Shown here piece by piece: positions 16,789 through 25,143 of a DNA stretch of 39,725 nucleotides. The DNA lies in contig CAUJHO010000066.1 in NCBI GenBank assembly GCA_963205025.1, positions 1 through 39,725 on the forward strand, in the 5' to 3' direction. Both the position numbers and the translations under genes were made by a program. The notes under the pieces were generated by a model. That model saw only the letters and a program-made list of their open reading frames with translations. It was not told the origin of the DNA and ran no database searches. This DNA is from Pseudomonadota bacterium. GTDB lineage: Bacteria; Pseudomonadota; Alphaproteobacteria; Caulobacterales; Caulobacteraceae. Position 1 is the first letter of the stretch, and the number at the start of each line of letters is the position of its first letter.

Positions 16789-16817
16789 TTGGAAAGCGGG
16801 GAGGGCGCCGCTATAAG
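16789..16817 (+). promoter_or_regulatory. Probable housekeeping promoter of ndk
   Basis: TTGGAA (16789-16794), 17 bases, then TATAAG (16812-16817). Read by the Caulobacter vegetative consensus this is TTGGAAA-N14-GCTATAAG, one mismatch from GCTANAWC and correct spacing. The transcript would start near 16824, about 33 bases before the ndk ATG. On the other strand the same AT-rich core reads TTATAGC and could serve the divergent ABC-F gene. Confidence 0.6.
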
Positions 16818-16856
16818 CCCGCGACCCTCAAAACCCCAAACAAGAAGTCACTCCCC

Positions 16857-17276
16857 ATGACCGAACGCACCTTCTCGATCATCAAGCCGGACGCCACGCG
16901 TCGCAATCTGACCGGCGCCATCAACGCCGTGATCGAGGCCGCCGGCCTGCGCATCGTCGGCCAGCGCCGCATCCGCCTGACCGAAGATCAGGCCAAGAAG
17001 TTCTACGAAGTTCACGCCCACCGCCCGTTCTACAACGAGCTGGTCGGCCAGATGATCGCCGAGCCGGTGGTCGTGCAGGTGCTGGAAGCCGACAACGCCG
17101 TGGCTCGCTACCGCGAAGTCATGGGCGCCACCAACCCGCAGGAAGCCGCCGAGGGCACCATCCGCAAGCTGTTCGCCCTGTCGATCGGCGAGAACTCGGT
17201 CCACGGTTCGGACTCGCTGGAGAACGCCGGCATCGAGATCGCCCAGTTCTTCGACGACGCGCAGATCCCGGGCTAA
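16857..17276 (+). CDS. ndk: Nucleoside-diphosphate kinase
   Basis: Exchanges gamma-phosphates between nucleoside triphosphates and diphosphates through a phosphohistidine. The protein has 139 residues, typical length. [14 protein letters not shown] opens the protein, with the ATP-site Lys10. The catalytic histidine is His116 in ENSVHGSDS. Codon use is strongly biased to C-ending codons compared with the next gene, as expected of a highly expressed gene. A good promoter lies upstream at 16789-16817. The stop is only three bases before the DUF1275 gene, so the two may share a transcript. ndk and gmk, both nucleotide kinases, occur in this window but in different operons. Confidence 0.98.
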   Translation: MTERTFSIIKPDATRRNLTGAINAVIEAAGLRIVGQRRIRLTEDQAKKFYEVHAHRPFYNELVGQMIAEPVVVQVLEADNAVARYREVMGATNPQEAAEGTIRKLFALSIGENSVHGSDSLENAGIEIAQFFDDAQIPG

Positions 17277-17279
17277 GCC

Positions 17280-17930
17280 ATGATCCGCTTGGGGAGAGAA
17301 GCGCTCGTTTTGGCAGCGCTTCTCGCCTTGACGGCCGGTTTTGTTGATGCCGTCGGGTTCCTTCAACTCGGCGGCTTCTTTCTGTCGTTCATGAGTGGCA
17401 ATACCACGCGTCTGGGCGTGGCCCTCGGGTCTGGGCTCTGGGTATCTGCCGGTTTCGCCGCGCTCCTTATCGGGTTGTTCGTCGTTGGGGTGGTCGTTGC
17501 CTCCCTGATTCCGGAGCCCGCGCCTTGGCGGAGGTCTGCGCTTCTGGTCGGCGTGGCGGCACTGCTCGGTCTTGCGGCTGTTTTTTCGGATCAGTCGTCC
17601 TGGCTTGCTGCCGGATTCGCCGCGGCAGCGATGGGGGCGCTAAATATCGTCTTTGAGCGAGACGGCGATATCGCCTTCGGCGTCACCTACATGACGGGCG
17701 GTCTGGCCCGAATGGGCATCCGCATCGCCAGCATGATCAAGGGCGGCCCGCGATGGGCTTTTGTTCCGTACCTCTTGCTTTGGTTGGCGATGGCGTGCGG
17801 CGCGATTCTGGGCTGCATCACCCAAGCCCTACTGGCAGGAGCTGCCTTCTGGATCGCCGCGGGTGTTTGCACTGGCTTGGCCGGCCTTGCAGGCCTTTTG
17901 TCGTCTCGCGATCGGGCGGCCCAGCGGTGA
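17280..17930 (+). CDS. DUF1275 (YoaK-like) integral membrane protein
   Basis: A 216-residue protein made almost entirely of six hydrophobic segments (about 8-30, 50-75, 85-105, 108-125, 158-180, 185-207). The opening ALLALTAGFVDAVGFLQLGGFFLSFMSGNTTRLG is the hallmark of the DUF1275/YoaK family, as is YMTGGLARMG in the second half. Its function is unknown; no transport or catalytic activity can be assigned. The ATG lies three bases after the ndk stop with only a poor ribosome binding site, suggesting low-level coupled expression. Codons ending in T are more frequent than in ndk (many ctt, gtt, ttt), so it may have joined the locus later. It converges on purN. Confidence 0.9.
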   Translation: MIRLGREALVLAALLALTAGFVDAVGFLQLGGFFLSFMSGNTTRLGVALGSGLWVSAGFAALLIGLFVVGVVVASLIPEPAPWRRSALLVGVAALLGLAAVFSDQSSWLAAGFAAAAMGALNIVFERDGDIAFGVTYMTGGLARMGIRIASMIKGGPRWAFVPYLLLWLAMACGAILGCITQALLAGAAFWIAAGVCTGLAGLAGLLSSRDRAAQR

Positions 17931-17938
17931 AAGCCCGC

Positions 17939-17963
17939 ATCGCAATCAGACTGATTTTGCGAT
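17939..17963. terminator. Possible terminator hairpin between DUF1275 gene and purN
   Basis: ATCGCAATCAG (17939-17949) can pair with CTGATT plus GCGAT (17951-17963), with two unpaired Ts and a one-base loop. It covers the tail-to-tail junction and overlaps the last purN codons. No clear T run follows on either strand, so confidence is low. Confidence 0.35.
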
Positions 17964-18527
17964 CGCCCTGACCAGAGACGACGGATAGAGCCGGTGTTCT
18001 GCTTCCAGTACTCGCGCGGCGACGCTCTCAGGCGTATCGTCATCGAGGATCGGCACACGGACCTGGGCGATGATCGGGCCGGCGTCCATTTCCGCGACGA
18101 CGTGATGAACGGTGCAGCCGGCCTCGGCGTCGCCGGCTTCGAGGGCGCGGCGGTGGGTGTCGAGGCCAGGGTATTTGGGCAGCAGGGACGGGTGGATGTT
18201 CAGCATCCGGCCCTGCCATGGATCAACGAAGCCGGGCGTCAGCAACCGCATATAGCCCGCCAACGCCACCCACTCGATGTTGCGCGCGGTCAGTTCGGCC
18301 TGAATGGCCAGTTCGTGGGCGGCGCGGTCCTTTCCGAAGGGGCGCTGATCGACGGTGATGGCCTCGACGCCGACGGCGCGGGCGCGATCCAGGCCCGGTG
18401 CCTCGGGCTTGTTTGAGAGGACGCAGACGATCTCGAACGGACAGGCCGGCGCGCGAGCGGCCTCGATCAGGGCAACCATGTTCGAGCCGGTTCCCGAGAT
18501 CAGGATGGCGACGCGCGCCTTCTTCAT
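17946..18527 (-). CDS. purN: Phosphoribosylglycinamide formyltransferase (GART)
   Basis: Transfers a formyl group from 10-formyl-tetrahydrofolate to GAR, the third step of purine synthesis. The protein has 193 residues. The catalytic triad is intact: Asn110 and His112 in [14 protein letters not shown] and Asp148 in AEMDAGPI. The N-terminal [11 protein letters not shown] binds the substrate phosphate. The ATG at 18527 overlaps the purM stop by four bases (ATGA), the standard purM-purN pair of many bacteria. It is last in the operon and ends about 15 bases from the convergent DUF1275 gene. Confidence 0.97.
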   Translation of the reverse strand: MKKARVAILISGTGSNMVALIEAARAPACPFEIVCVLSNKPEAPGLDRARAVGVEAITVDQRPFGKDRAAHELAIQAELTARNIEWVALAGYMRLLTPGFVDPWQGRMLNIHPSLLPKYPGLDTHRRALEAGDAEAGCTVHHVVAEMDAGPIIAQVRVPILDDDTPESVAARVLEAEHRLYPSSLVRAIAKSV

Positions 18528-19549
18528 GCGGCTTGCAGGGTTCCGCAGACGAAGGCGGTTTCACCGGCTGCGGTCAGATCGGCGATAATGGAATCGGCCT
18601 GACTTTCATCGGCGTAGAGGACAAAGCCGATGCCGCAGTTGAAGGTCCTGTGCATCTCATGGTCGGAGACACCGCCCTGTTCGGCCAGCCAGTCAAAAAG
18701 GGGTGAGAGCGACCAGCTGTCCCAATCGAACGCCGGAACCAGACCTTCGGCGACCCCGCGCTGGGGATTTTCAATCAGGCCGCCGCCGGTGATGTGGGCC
18801 CCACCGGAGACGCGACCGGACTTCATCAACGGCAGAATCGAGCGGATGTAGATACGGGTCGGCTCCATCAGGGCCTCGGCCAGGGTCTGTCCGACAGCGA
18901 ACGGGGCCTCGGCCTCCCAGCCCAGGCCGGAACGCTCGACGATCTTGCGGATCAGGGAATAGCCGTTGGAGTGCGGGCCGGACGAGCCGACGCCGATGAT
19001 GACGTCGCCGGGCTTCTGTTCATCCAGGCGCGGCAGGACCTGGCCGCGCTCGACCGCGCCGACGGAAAAGCCGGCCAGATCGTATTCGCCCGGCGCATAC
19101 ATGCCCGGCATCTCGGCGGTTTCACCGCCGACCAGGGCACAGTCGGCGCGCTTGCAGCCCTCGGCGATGCCGGCCACCACACGGCGCGCGATCTCGACGT
19201 CCAGCTTTCCGGTGGCGAAATAGTCCAGAAACATCAGCGGCTCTGCGCCCTGGGCCAGCAGGTCGTTGACGCACATGGCGACCAGATCGATGCCGACATG
19301 ATCGTGGCGTCCGGTCTCGATGGCGATCTTCAACTTGGTGCCGACCCCATCGGTGGTCGTGACCAGCAGCGGGTCGACGAAGCCCGCCGCCCTGGGATCG
19401 AACAGGGCCCCAAACCCTCCTAGCGACGGCTCGGCCCCCGGGCGTCGGGTAGCCTTTGCCAGGGGCTTGATGGCATCGACGAGGGCTTCGCCGGCATCAA
19501 TGTCGACGCCGGCATCGGCATAGGTGAGACCGTTCGGCCGATCGGACAT
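18524..19549 (-). CDS. purM: Phosphoribosylformylglycinamidine cyclo-ligase (AIR synthetase)
   Basis: ATP-dependent ring closure of FGAM to aminoimidazole ribonucleotide, the fifth step of purine synthesis. I choose the ATG at 19549 ([20 protein letters not shown]), giving 341 residues. The frame is open for hundreds of codons upstream, but that part is antisense to rnd. Motifs: [11 protein letters not shown] (65-74), [40 protein letters not shown], and [13 protein letters not shown]. The 84 bases to the divergent rnd gene hold both promoters. No purine riboswitch fold is evident. Confidence 0.97.
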   Translation of the reverse strand: MSDRPNGLTYADAGVDIDAGEALVDAIKPLAKATRRPGAEPSLGGFGALFDPRAAGFVDPLLVTTTDGVGTKLKIAIETGRHDHVGIDLVAMCVNDLLAQGAEPLMFLDYFATGKLDVEIARRVVAGIAEGCKRADCALVGGETAEMPGMYAPGEYDLAGFSVGAVERGQVLPRLDEQKPGDVIIGVGSSGPHSNGYSLIRKIVERSGLGWEAEAPFAVGQTLAEALMEPTRIYIRSILPLMKSGRVSGGAHITGGGLIENPQRGVAEGLVPAFDWDSWSLSPLFDWLAEQGGVSDHEMHRTFNCGIGFVLYADESQADSIIADLTAAGETAFVCGTLQAA

Positions 19550-19595
19550 GGTGCCGTCGCACTCCCGTGAAGATGAAACTGTTGCGCGCGTGCTC

Positions 19596-19626
19596 TTGCC
19601 AGAGAGCGGCAGGGCGGGGCTATAGC
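19596..19626 (+). promoter_or_regulatory. Probable rnd promoter giving a leaderless mRNA
   Basis: TTGCCA (19596-19601) and TATAGC (19621-19626), 19 bases apart. The extended element GCTATAGC (19619-19626) is one mismatch from the Caulobacter -10 GCTANAWC and is a perfect palindrome. Only seven bases separate it from the rnd ATG, so transcription should start at or next to the A of the start codon. No Shine-Dalgarno is present. Confidence 0.5.
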
Positions 19627-19633
19627 TGATTTC

Positions 19634-20782
19634 ATGGATTCGATCACTGACAACGCTGCGCTGGCGGCGTTCTGTAATGCCGTCAAAGGCGCGCCGTTCA
19701 TCGCCGTCGACACGGAGTTTATGCGTGAGACGACCTATTGGCCCAAGCTGTGCCTGATCCAGGCGGCGACGCCGGAGCATGAAGCCGTCATCGATCCGCT
19801 GGCCGAAGGGCTGGACCTGACGCCGTTCCTGGAACTGCTGCGCGATCCGGCGACGGTGAAGGTGTTTCATGCCGCGCGTCAGGACGTCGAGATCTTCAAC
19901 AAGCTGGGGGCGATGCCGACGCCGCTGTTCGACACCCAGGCGGCGGCCATGGCGGCGGGCTTCGGCGATCAGGTCAGCTACGATTCGCTGGTCCGCCAGA
20001 TGCTGAAGAAGCAGGTCGACAAGGGCAGCCGCTTTACCGATTGGGCGCGGCGGCCCCTGACCGCGGCCCAATTCGACTATGCCCTGGCCGATGTGACGCA
20101 TCTGGCGCGATTGTATCCCAAGCTGCGCGAGCGGCTCGAAAAGGAGGGCCGGCTGGAGTGGGTCAGCCAGGAGATGTCGGCCCTGACCGACCCCGCCCTC
20201 TATGATGTATCGCCGGAGAATGCCTGGAAGCGGCTGAAACCCAAGCGGTTCACGCCCAAATATCTGGCGGCGTTCAAGGCGACGGCAGAGTGGCGCGAGC
20301 GCACGGCCCAGGAGCGCGACCAGCCGCGCGGTCGCATTCTGAAAGATGAGGCCATCGACGAGATCGCCACCCAGACGCCGCTGGACGCCGACGGCTTCAA
20401 TCGATTGCGGTCGGTGCCGAAGGGATTCGGCGCGTCGCGCCTGGGATCGGACCTGATTGCCGCTCTGGCGGTGGTGCTGAAGGACCCGGAGGCCAGTGCG
20501 CCCGAGGTCGAGCGTCCGGCCCATCAGCCGCCGGCTCCGGCCTCGGTGGTGGAACTGCTGAAGGTGCTGCTCAAGGCCAAGTGCGAGAACAAGGGCGTCG
20601 CGCCCAAGCTCGTTGCCAATGTGTCCGACCTTGAGAAGATCGCCATTTCCGACACGGCCGATGTGCCGGCCCTGTCGGGTTGGCGGCGCGACCTGTTCGG
20701 CGAAGATGCCCTGAAGCTCAAACGCGGCGAGATCGCCCTGATGCTGTCGGGCCAGCGCGTCGAGGTCGTCGAGATCGAGTGA
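19634..20782 (+). CDS. rnd: Ribonuclease D
   Basis: A 3'-to-5' exoribonuclease that trims tRNA and other small-RNA 3' ends. The protein has 382 residues, normal. The DEDDy catalytic set is complete: Asp26 and Glu28 (AVDTEF), Asp84 (ARQDVEIF), and Tyr149 and Asp153 (DYALADV). One HRDC domain follows at about 210-290 ([26 protein letters not shown]), and a second, weaker helical region runs to the end with [13 protein letters not shown] near residue 355. The start at 19634 immediately follows the -10-like element, with no ribosome binding site. It diverges from purM. Confidence 0.96.
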   Translation: MDSITDNAALAAFCNAVKGAPFIAVDTEFMRETTYWPKLCLIQAATPEHEAVIDPLAEGLDLTPFLELLRDPATVKVFHAARQDVEIFNKLGAMPTPLFDTQAAAMAAGFGDQVSYDSLVRQMLKKQVDKGSRFTDWARRPLTAAQFDYALADVTHLARLYPKLRERLEKEGRLEWVSQEMSALTDPALYDVSPENAWKRLKPKRFTPKYLAAFKATAEWRERTAQERDQPRGRILKDEAIDEIATQTPLDADGFNRLRSVPKGFGASRLGSDLIAALAVVLKDPEASAPEVERPAHQPPAPASVVELLKVLLKAKCENKGVAPKLVANVSDLEKIAISDTADVPALSGWRRDLFGEDALKLKRGEIALMLSGQRVEVVEIE

Positions 20783-20789
20783 CCCCGGC

Positions 20790-20818
20790 GTGACAGGCCG
20801 AAACGGCTTGGCTACGGT
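20790..20818 (+). promoter_or_regulatory. Weak promoter candidate for the first M28 peptidase gene
   Basis: GTGACAG (20790-20796), 14 bases, then GCTACGGT (20811-20818). The spacing fits the Caulobacter consensus but the -10 matches only about five of eight positions. A strong Shine-Dalgarno GGAGGAGGG lies between it and the ATG at 20849. Confidence 0.3.
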
Positions 20819-20848
20819 CCCGGCAGTTTCCTGGAGGAGGGCTTTCGA

Positions 20849-22519
20849 ATGATCCGTTCAACACTGGCCGGGGGCGCACTTTTGATGCTCGCGGCCTGCG
20901 GCACGCCGCAGGCCCCCGAGCCGATGGCACCGGCAGCACCGGCGCCGACGCAGACGGTCGTCCTGTCCGAGAGCATCCGGGTGTTGGCGTCTGACGAATT
21001 CGGTGGTCGCGGCCCGACCAGCGAGGGCGAACAGATGACCGTCGACTACGTCTCGCGCCAGTGGGCGGCTGCCGGGTTCGAACCCGCCGGGGCCAACGGC
21101 AGCTGGGTCCAGCCGGTGACGCTGCGTCGCTTCGAGATGGATGCGCCCGAGGCGTCGATCTCGGTCGGGGGCCGGATGATCCGCCTGGACCAGGGCGAGG
21201 AGATCACCATGTCGACGCGGCTGCCGGACGCCGACGGTCGGGTCGAAATGGACGGCTTGCCTCTGGTCTTCGTTGGTTACGGAACCAATGCGCCTGAGCG
21301 GAACTGGAACGATTTTGACGGCATAGATGTGCGCGGCAAGATCATCGTCGTGTTGATCAATGACGCGGATTTTGAGGCGCCGGGCCTCAACACCTTCAAC
21401 GGCGCGGCCATGACCTATTATGGTCGCTGGACTTACAAGTTCGAGGAGGCCGCCCGCCAGGGCGCCGCCGGTGTCCTGATCGTGCATGAGGATGATCCGG
21501 CGTCATATGGCTGGAGCACGGTGCGGAATTCCTGGGCCCAGGCCCAGTTCGATATCGAGCGGGCCGATCCGGCGAGCGAGCGGACCGTGCTCGAGGCCTG
21601 GATCACGCGCGATACGGCGGTGGAAGTGTTCGCCCAGGCCGGCCTCGATTTCGACGCCCTGAAGGCCCAGGCCCGGACGCCGGAGTTCCAGGCGGTGGAG
21701 ATCCCGGGGGCGACCTTCGATGCCTCCTATCAGTTGACCACCGAGACGATCCAGACGGCCAACATCGTGGGGCGGCTGCCGGGAACCAGCCACGCGGACG
21801 AGACGATTCTGTTCACCGCCCACTGGGACCACATCGGCATCGGTCAGCCGGATGCGAACGGCGATGCGATCTTCAACGGGGCTGTGGACAATGCCACGGG
21901 CGTCGCCAGCCTGATTGAGTTCGCCCGGCTGTTCGGCTCGGGTCCGCGACCGGAGCGGTCCATCGTGGTGCTCGCTTTTACGGCTGAGGAGAAGGGGCTG
22001 CTCGGCTCGGAATTCTATGCCGCCAATCCGATGTTCGACCCGGCGCTGACGGTGGCGGGCTTCAATTTCGACGGCATGAACGTGCTGGGCCGCATGACGG
22101 ACATTTCGGTGACCGGCTCAGGCTATTCGTCGCTGGAAGTCGACCTGGCCCGCCATGCGGCGCTGCAGGGACGAACGGTCGCCGCCGATACGGAACCGCA
22201 GGCCGGCTACTATTTCCGCTCTGACCATTTCCCGCTCGCCAATCGCGGTATTCCGATGTTGTACGCCGACGGTGGCACGGCGCTGCGCGTCGGCGGGGCC
22301 GAGGCGGTTCGGGCCGCCAGTGCCGACTATCGGGCCCATCGCTACCATCAGGCGGACGACGAATGGTCGGCTGACTGGGACCTGGAGGGCATGGCTGAGG
22401 ACATCATGCTGATGTACGGCATGGGGCTGGAACTGGCGAACTCCCGCGAATGGCCGCGGTGGAACGACGGCACCGAGTTCCAGCTGATCCGGGCGCGCAC
22501 CGACGATCGGCGCCAGTAG
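20849..22519 (+). CDS. M28-family zinc peptidase lipoprotein, copy 1
   Basis: A predicted lipid-anchored exopeptidase facing the periplasm or cell surface, 556 residues. The lipobox is MLAAC (Cys17), followed by an Ala/Pro linker. A PA-like insertion (about 125-300; [29 protein letters not shown]) precedes the second part of the catalytic domain. All five co-catalytic zinc ligands expected in M28 are present: His325 (TAHWDHIG), Asp347 (VDNATG), Glu381 beside the general base Glu380 (AEEKG), Asp408 (NFDGMN) and His460 (SDHFP). Substrate is unknown; relatives are aminopeptidases or carboxypeptidases. It is followed by a terminator-like hairpin and a second, related gene, which indicates tandem duplication. 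Confidence 0.92.
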   Translation: MIRSTLAGGALLMLAACGTPQAPEPMAPAAPAPTQTVVLSESIRVLASDEFGGRGPTSEGEQMTVDYVSRQWAAAGFEPAGANGSWVQPVTLRRFEMDAPEASISVGGRMIRLDQGEEITMSTRLPDADGRVEMDGLPLVFVGYGTNAPERNWNDFDGIDVRGKIIVVLINDADFEAPGLNTFNGAAMTYYGRWTYKFEEAARQGAAGVLIVHEDDPASYGWSTVRNSWAQAQFDIERADPASERTVLEAWITRDTAVEVFAQAGLDFDALKAQARTPEFQAVEIPGATFDASYQLTTETIQTANIVGRLPGTSHADETILFTAHWDHIGIGQPDANGDAIFNGAVDNATGVASLIEFARLFGSGPRPERSIVVLAFTAEEKGLLGSEFYAANPMFDPALTVAGFNFDGMNVLGRMTDISVTGSGYSSLEVDLARHAALQGRTVAADTEPQAGYYFRSDHFPLANRGIPMLYADGGTALRVGGAEAVRAASADYRAHRYHQADDEWSADWDLEGMAEDIMLMYGMGLELANSREWPRWNDGTEFQLIRARTDDRRQ

Positions 22520-22542
22520 CCATATGATGGAATCGTAACTGG

Positions 22543-22575
22543 TCAGGCCTCGCTGTTCATGGCAGCGAGGCCTGA
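22543..22575 (+). terminator. Hairpin between the two M28 peptidase genes
   Basis: A perfect 13-base stem (TCAGGCCTCGCTG at 22543-22555 with 22563-22575) and a seven-base loop TTCATGG. It is followed by TCGATATTTGGG, only a weak T tract. It lies 24 bases after the first M28 stop and 21 bases before the GTG of the second, so it may end most transcripts or tune read-through, since no separate promoter is clear. Confidence 0.65.
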
Positions 22576-22596
22576 TCGATATTTGGGAGGTCTCGC

Positions 22597-24246
22597 GTGG
22601 GTTGGCAGTCAGGAATGATCGCGGTCGTCGGGTTGGTGCTGGCAGGCTGTGCCGGGACCGCGCCGGCTCCGACCCCGGTTGTCGACACCGGCGGCGTCGC
22701 GGCGTCACGGCTGTCGGAGCATGTCCGTATCCTCAGCGCCGATGGTTTTCAGGGACGCGAACCGGGCACGGACGGCGAACGCCTGACGCTGGAGTATCTC
22801 GAGGCCCAGTATGAGGCCATGGGCCTTGAACCGGGCGGCCCCGACGGCCAATGGCTTCAGCCGGTGACCCTGACGCGGTACACACCTGTCGCTGGCGCGT
22901 CGCTGAGAGCTGCGATGGACAACGGCATTACGGTCAATCTGACGGGAGCCGCTCAGGCCGCAGTCGTGCGGGCGACCTATGGCGACGGCCGGGCCAGCTT
23001 TGCCCAGGCCCCCGTGGTCTTTGCCGGCTACGGGATTTCGGCCCCCGACCGGGGCTGGGACGACTATGCTGGCACCGATGTGAGCGGGGCGGTCGTGATC
23101 GTGCTGAGTGGTGAGCCGCAGGACGACCGGTTCAACGGCGATTATCCCAGTCTCTACGCGCTGGACGTTTACAAGACCGAAGAGGCGCACCGGCGGGGGG
23201 CGCTGGCAGTGCTGACGTTGCTGCCGTTCCAGGCCGGGTCTGCCGACTGGACCGAGCTTCTGGGCTATGTTGCGCGCCCCAGCGTGCAGGTCGTGGGCGT
23301 GGAGAATATCGAGGCGTCCGGCTACATCGCCATGGATCCGATCATCGGCTGGATCCAGTCCAATGACGGCGACCCCGAGCAGTGGTTCGAGGAAGCCGGC
23401 GGAGGTTCGTTCCGCGCGCGGCGTCTGGACGGCGTGACGATGTCACTGGAGGCGAGCGAGACGGTCGAGACGATCCAGACCTACAATCTGCTGGCGCGGA
23501 TGCCGGGGACCGAGCGTCCGAACGAGACCATCATCGTGTCGGCGCACTGGGATCACGTCGGTGTGGCCGACGCGCCCGATGCCGATGGCGATGCCATCTA
23601 CAACGGTGCCTGGGACAATGCCTCGGGCACGGCCGGGGTGCTCGAGCTGGCGCGGGTGCTCCACGCCCAGGGACCGCGCGCGCGCTCGATCGTCTTTGCC
23701 CATATGGCGGCCGAGGAGATGGGCCTGCTGGGCAGCTATTTCTATGCCGAACACCCGGTCTGGCCGCTTGAGACGACCGTGGCGGACATCAATATCGACA
23801 TGCTGCCGTTGTCGCCGCCGACGCGGGACATCGCCATCTTCGGCTACGGCCAGACCACGCTGGAGGATGATCTGGCGCGCCTGGCCGAACCCGAAGGCCG
23901 GGTCGTGACGGACGACGGCCGGCCGGATGAGGGCTTCTATTACCGGTCGGACCACTTTCCGTTTGCACTGGCGGGCGTACCGGCCCTGATGGCATGGCAC
24001 GGTGTGGACTGGGACGAGGGCGGTCGCGCGGCCGGTGAGCCGGCCTATCGTGCCCAATGGTCGACCTACTATCACCAGCGTGCCGACGCGTGGTCGGCCG
24101 AGCTGGACTGGCGCTCGGCGGTCGAAAACCTGACCCTGCTGGAGGCCCTGATCGGCGACCTGGCCGATGGTCGGCAGTGGCCGGGCTGGAAGCCGGGTTC
24201 GGAATTCGCTGCCGCGCGAGCGGCCACGGACGCCGCGCGTCAGTGA
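22597..24246 (+). CDS. M28-family zinc peptidase lipoprotein, copy 2 (GTG start)
   Basis: A 549-residue paralogue of the preceding gene. The GTG start at 22597 is supported by GGGAGG seven bases upstream; an ATG six codons later is the alternative. The lipobox is VLAGC (Cys18). The same layout follows: PA-like insertion with VFAGYGISAPDRGWDDYAGTDV, then zinc ligands His317 (SAHWDHVG), Asp340 (WDNASG), Glu373/Glu374 (AEEMG), Asp401 (NIDML) and His453 (SDHFP). Both copies end in a similar way: acidic Trp-rich ADEWSADW / ADAWSAELDW and then [11 protein letters not shown] / QWPGWKPGSEF. The stop overlaps the Rid gene by four bases (GTGA). Catalytic competence is likely; substrate unknown. Confidence 0.92.
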   Translation: MGWQSGMIAVVGLVLAGCAGTAPAPTPVVDTGGVAASRLSEHVRILSADGFQGREPGTDGERLTLEYLEAQYEAMGLEPGGPDGQWLQPVTLTRYTPVAGASLRAAMDNGITVNLTGAAQAAVVRATYGDGRASFAQAPVVFAGYGISAPDRGWDDYAGTDVSGAVVIVLSGEPQDDRFNGDYPSLYALDVYKTEEAHRRGALAVLTLLPFQAGSADWTELLGYVARPSVQVVGVENIEASGYIAMDPIIGWIQSNDGDPEQWFEEAGGGSFRARRLDGVTMSLEASETVETIQTYNLLARMPGTERPNETIIVSAHWDHVGVADAPDADGDAIYNGAWDNASGTAGVLELARVLHAQGPRARSIVFAHMAAEEMGLLGSYFYAEHPVWPLETTVADINIDMLPLSPPTRDIAIFGYGQTTLEDDLARLAEPEGRVVTDDGRPDEGFYYRSDHFPFALAGVPALMAWHGVDWDEGGRAAGEPAYRAQWSTYYHQRADAWSAELDWRSAVENLTLLEALIGDLADGRQWPGWKPGSEFAAARAATDAARQ

Positions 24247-24626
24247 GGCTGCGCGCCCTCACCGGAGACGGATCGCCGCCGGTCCAGGGCAGCTATCCTC
24301 AAGCCGTCGAGGTGACGGAGGCCTCACGCTGGCTGTTCCTGTCAGGCCAGGTTCCGGTCGCGCCGGACGGGGCGCTGGCGGCGGATTTCGAGGGGCAGTG
24401 CCGACAGGTCTGGGCCAATATCGAGACCCAGCTGACCTCGGCGGGGATGACGCTCGACAATCTGGTGAAGGTCACGACCTATCTGTCGGATCGACGGTCC
24501 TCGCTGGAGAACCGCCAGGTTCGGCTCGAGGTTCTGGCCGGACGCCAGCCGGCCCTGACGGTGATCATCGTCGACCTGTTTGAAGAGGGTTGGCTGGTCG
24601 AGATCGAGGCGGTGGCGGCGGCTTGA
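24243..24626 (+). CDS. Rid-family (YjgF/YER057c/UK114) protein lacking the key arginine
   Basis: A small trimeric-type protein of 127 residues, translated from a GTG at 24243 that overlaps the M28 stop. An open frame exists further upstream but runs inside the peptidase gene. Family features: SYPQAVEV, WLFLSGQVP, VWANIETQL, MTLDNLVKVTTYLSD and the C-terminal VEIEAVA. In enzymatically active RidA proteins an Arg at position 105 (within PARS) binds the substrate carboxylate. Here the equivalent is PALT, so the residue is Leu105. This points to a Rid subfamily that is not a standard 2-aminoacrylate deaminase; the role is unknown. Coupling to a peptidase gene hints at a role in peptide or amino-acid breakdown, but that is inference. 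Confidence 0.88.
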   Translation: MRLRALTGDGSPPVQGSYPQAVEVTEASRWLFLSGQVPVAPDGALAADFEGQCRQVWANIETQLTSAGMTLDNLVKVTTYLSDRRSSLENRQVRLEVLAGRQPALTVIIVDLFEEGWLVEIEAVAAA

Positions 24627-24717
24627 ACCGGCCCGGCGACAGGGCGAGCGGTCGGACTCGCATAGTCTCGGGCTTTGGGACATCTTCGAAAAGGCTGAAC
24701 GGAGGTGGGAGCCTGCC

Positions 24718-25143
24718 ATGAGAACACCCTTTCTGATTGGATGTTGCGCGTTGCTGGCGGCGTGCCAGCCTGCGGCGGATCAGGCGACCGACGCCAAGGA
24801 AGACGCGGCCCAGGAGGCGACCTCGTCTGGTGCGCGGGCCCCGGCTGCTGAGCCGCCGCCGGCCTATATCGGCACCTGGGTCGCCGACCTGAGCTGGTGC
24901 CAGAACACGGTTGGACCCGAACGGCCCATCGAGGTCACGGCCACCGAGTTTCGCGGCTACGAGAATACCTGCCAGATCGTCGATGTGGCCCAATCCGCGG
25001 ACGGCTGGGAGGCGACCTTCAACTGTCAGGCCGAGGGGCAGGCCTCAACCCATCCGGTCGGCATCGAGGCCGATGCCAATCGGCTGGAGATAAGCTGGCG
25101 CAATGAGGGCTATTCGGTCGAGTGGCGGCGCTGTCCGGCCTAG
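24718..25143 (+). CDS. Small lipoprotein of unknown function
   Basis: A 141-residue protein from the ATG at 24718, with GGAGG and GGGAG upstream. The signal ends in LLAAC (Cys16), then a 40-residue Ala/Glu/Pro linker, then a compact domain. The domain contains GTWVADLSWCQNTV, ITATEFRGYENTC-like sequence (here VTATEFRGYENTC), WEATFNCQ and a final RRCPA, so four cysteines could make two disulfides. Similar short domains (GxW..D..WC....) are widespread in alphaproteobacteria, but I know of no assigned function. Its stop codon overlaps that of the convergent transglycosylase gene within the palindrome CTAG. The 91 bases upstream (24627-24717) have no clear promoter. Confidence 0.85.
   Translation: MRTPFLIGCCALLAACQPAADQATDAKEDAAQEATSSGARAPAAEPPPAYIGTWVADLSWCQNTVGPERPIEVTATEFRGYENTCQIVDVAQSADGWEATFNCQAEGQASTHPVGIEADANRLEISWRNEGYSVEWRRCPA

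Noticed and set aside
15325..16860. A 511-codon open frame on the plus strand opposite the ABC-F gene
   Set aside because: It is the complement of a clear ABC ATPase with all motifs; the antisense product is repetitive in Gly, Gln, Asp and Arg.
19550..20524. Upstream extension of the purM frame by more than 300 codons
   Set aside because: It is antisense to rnd, and the family N-terminus of PurM begins at 19549.
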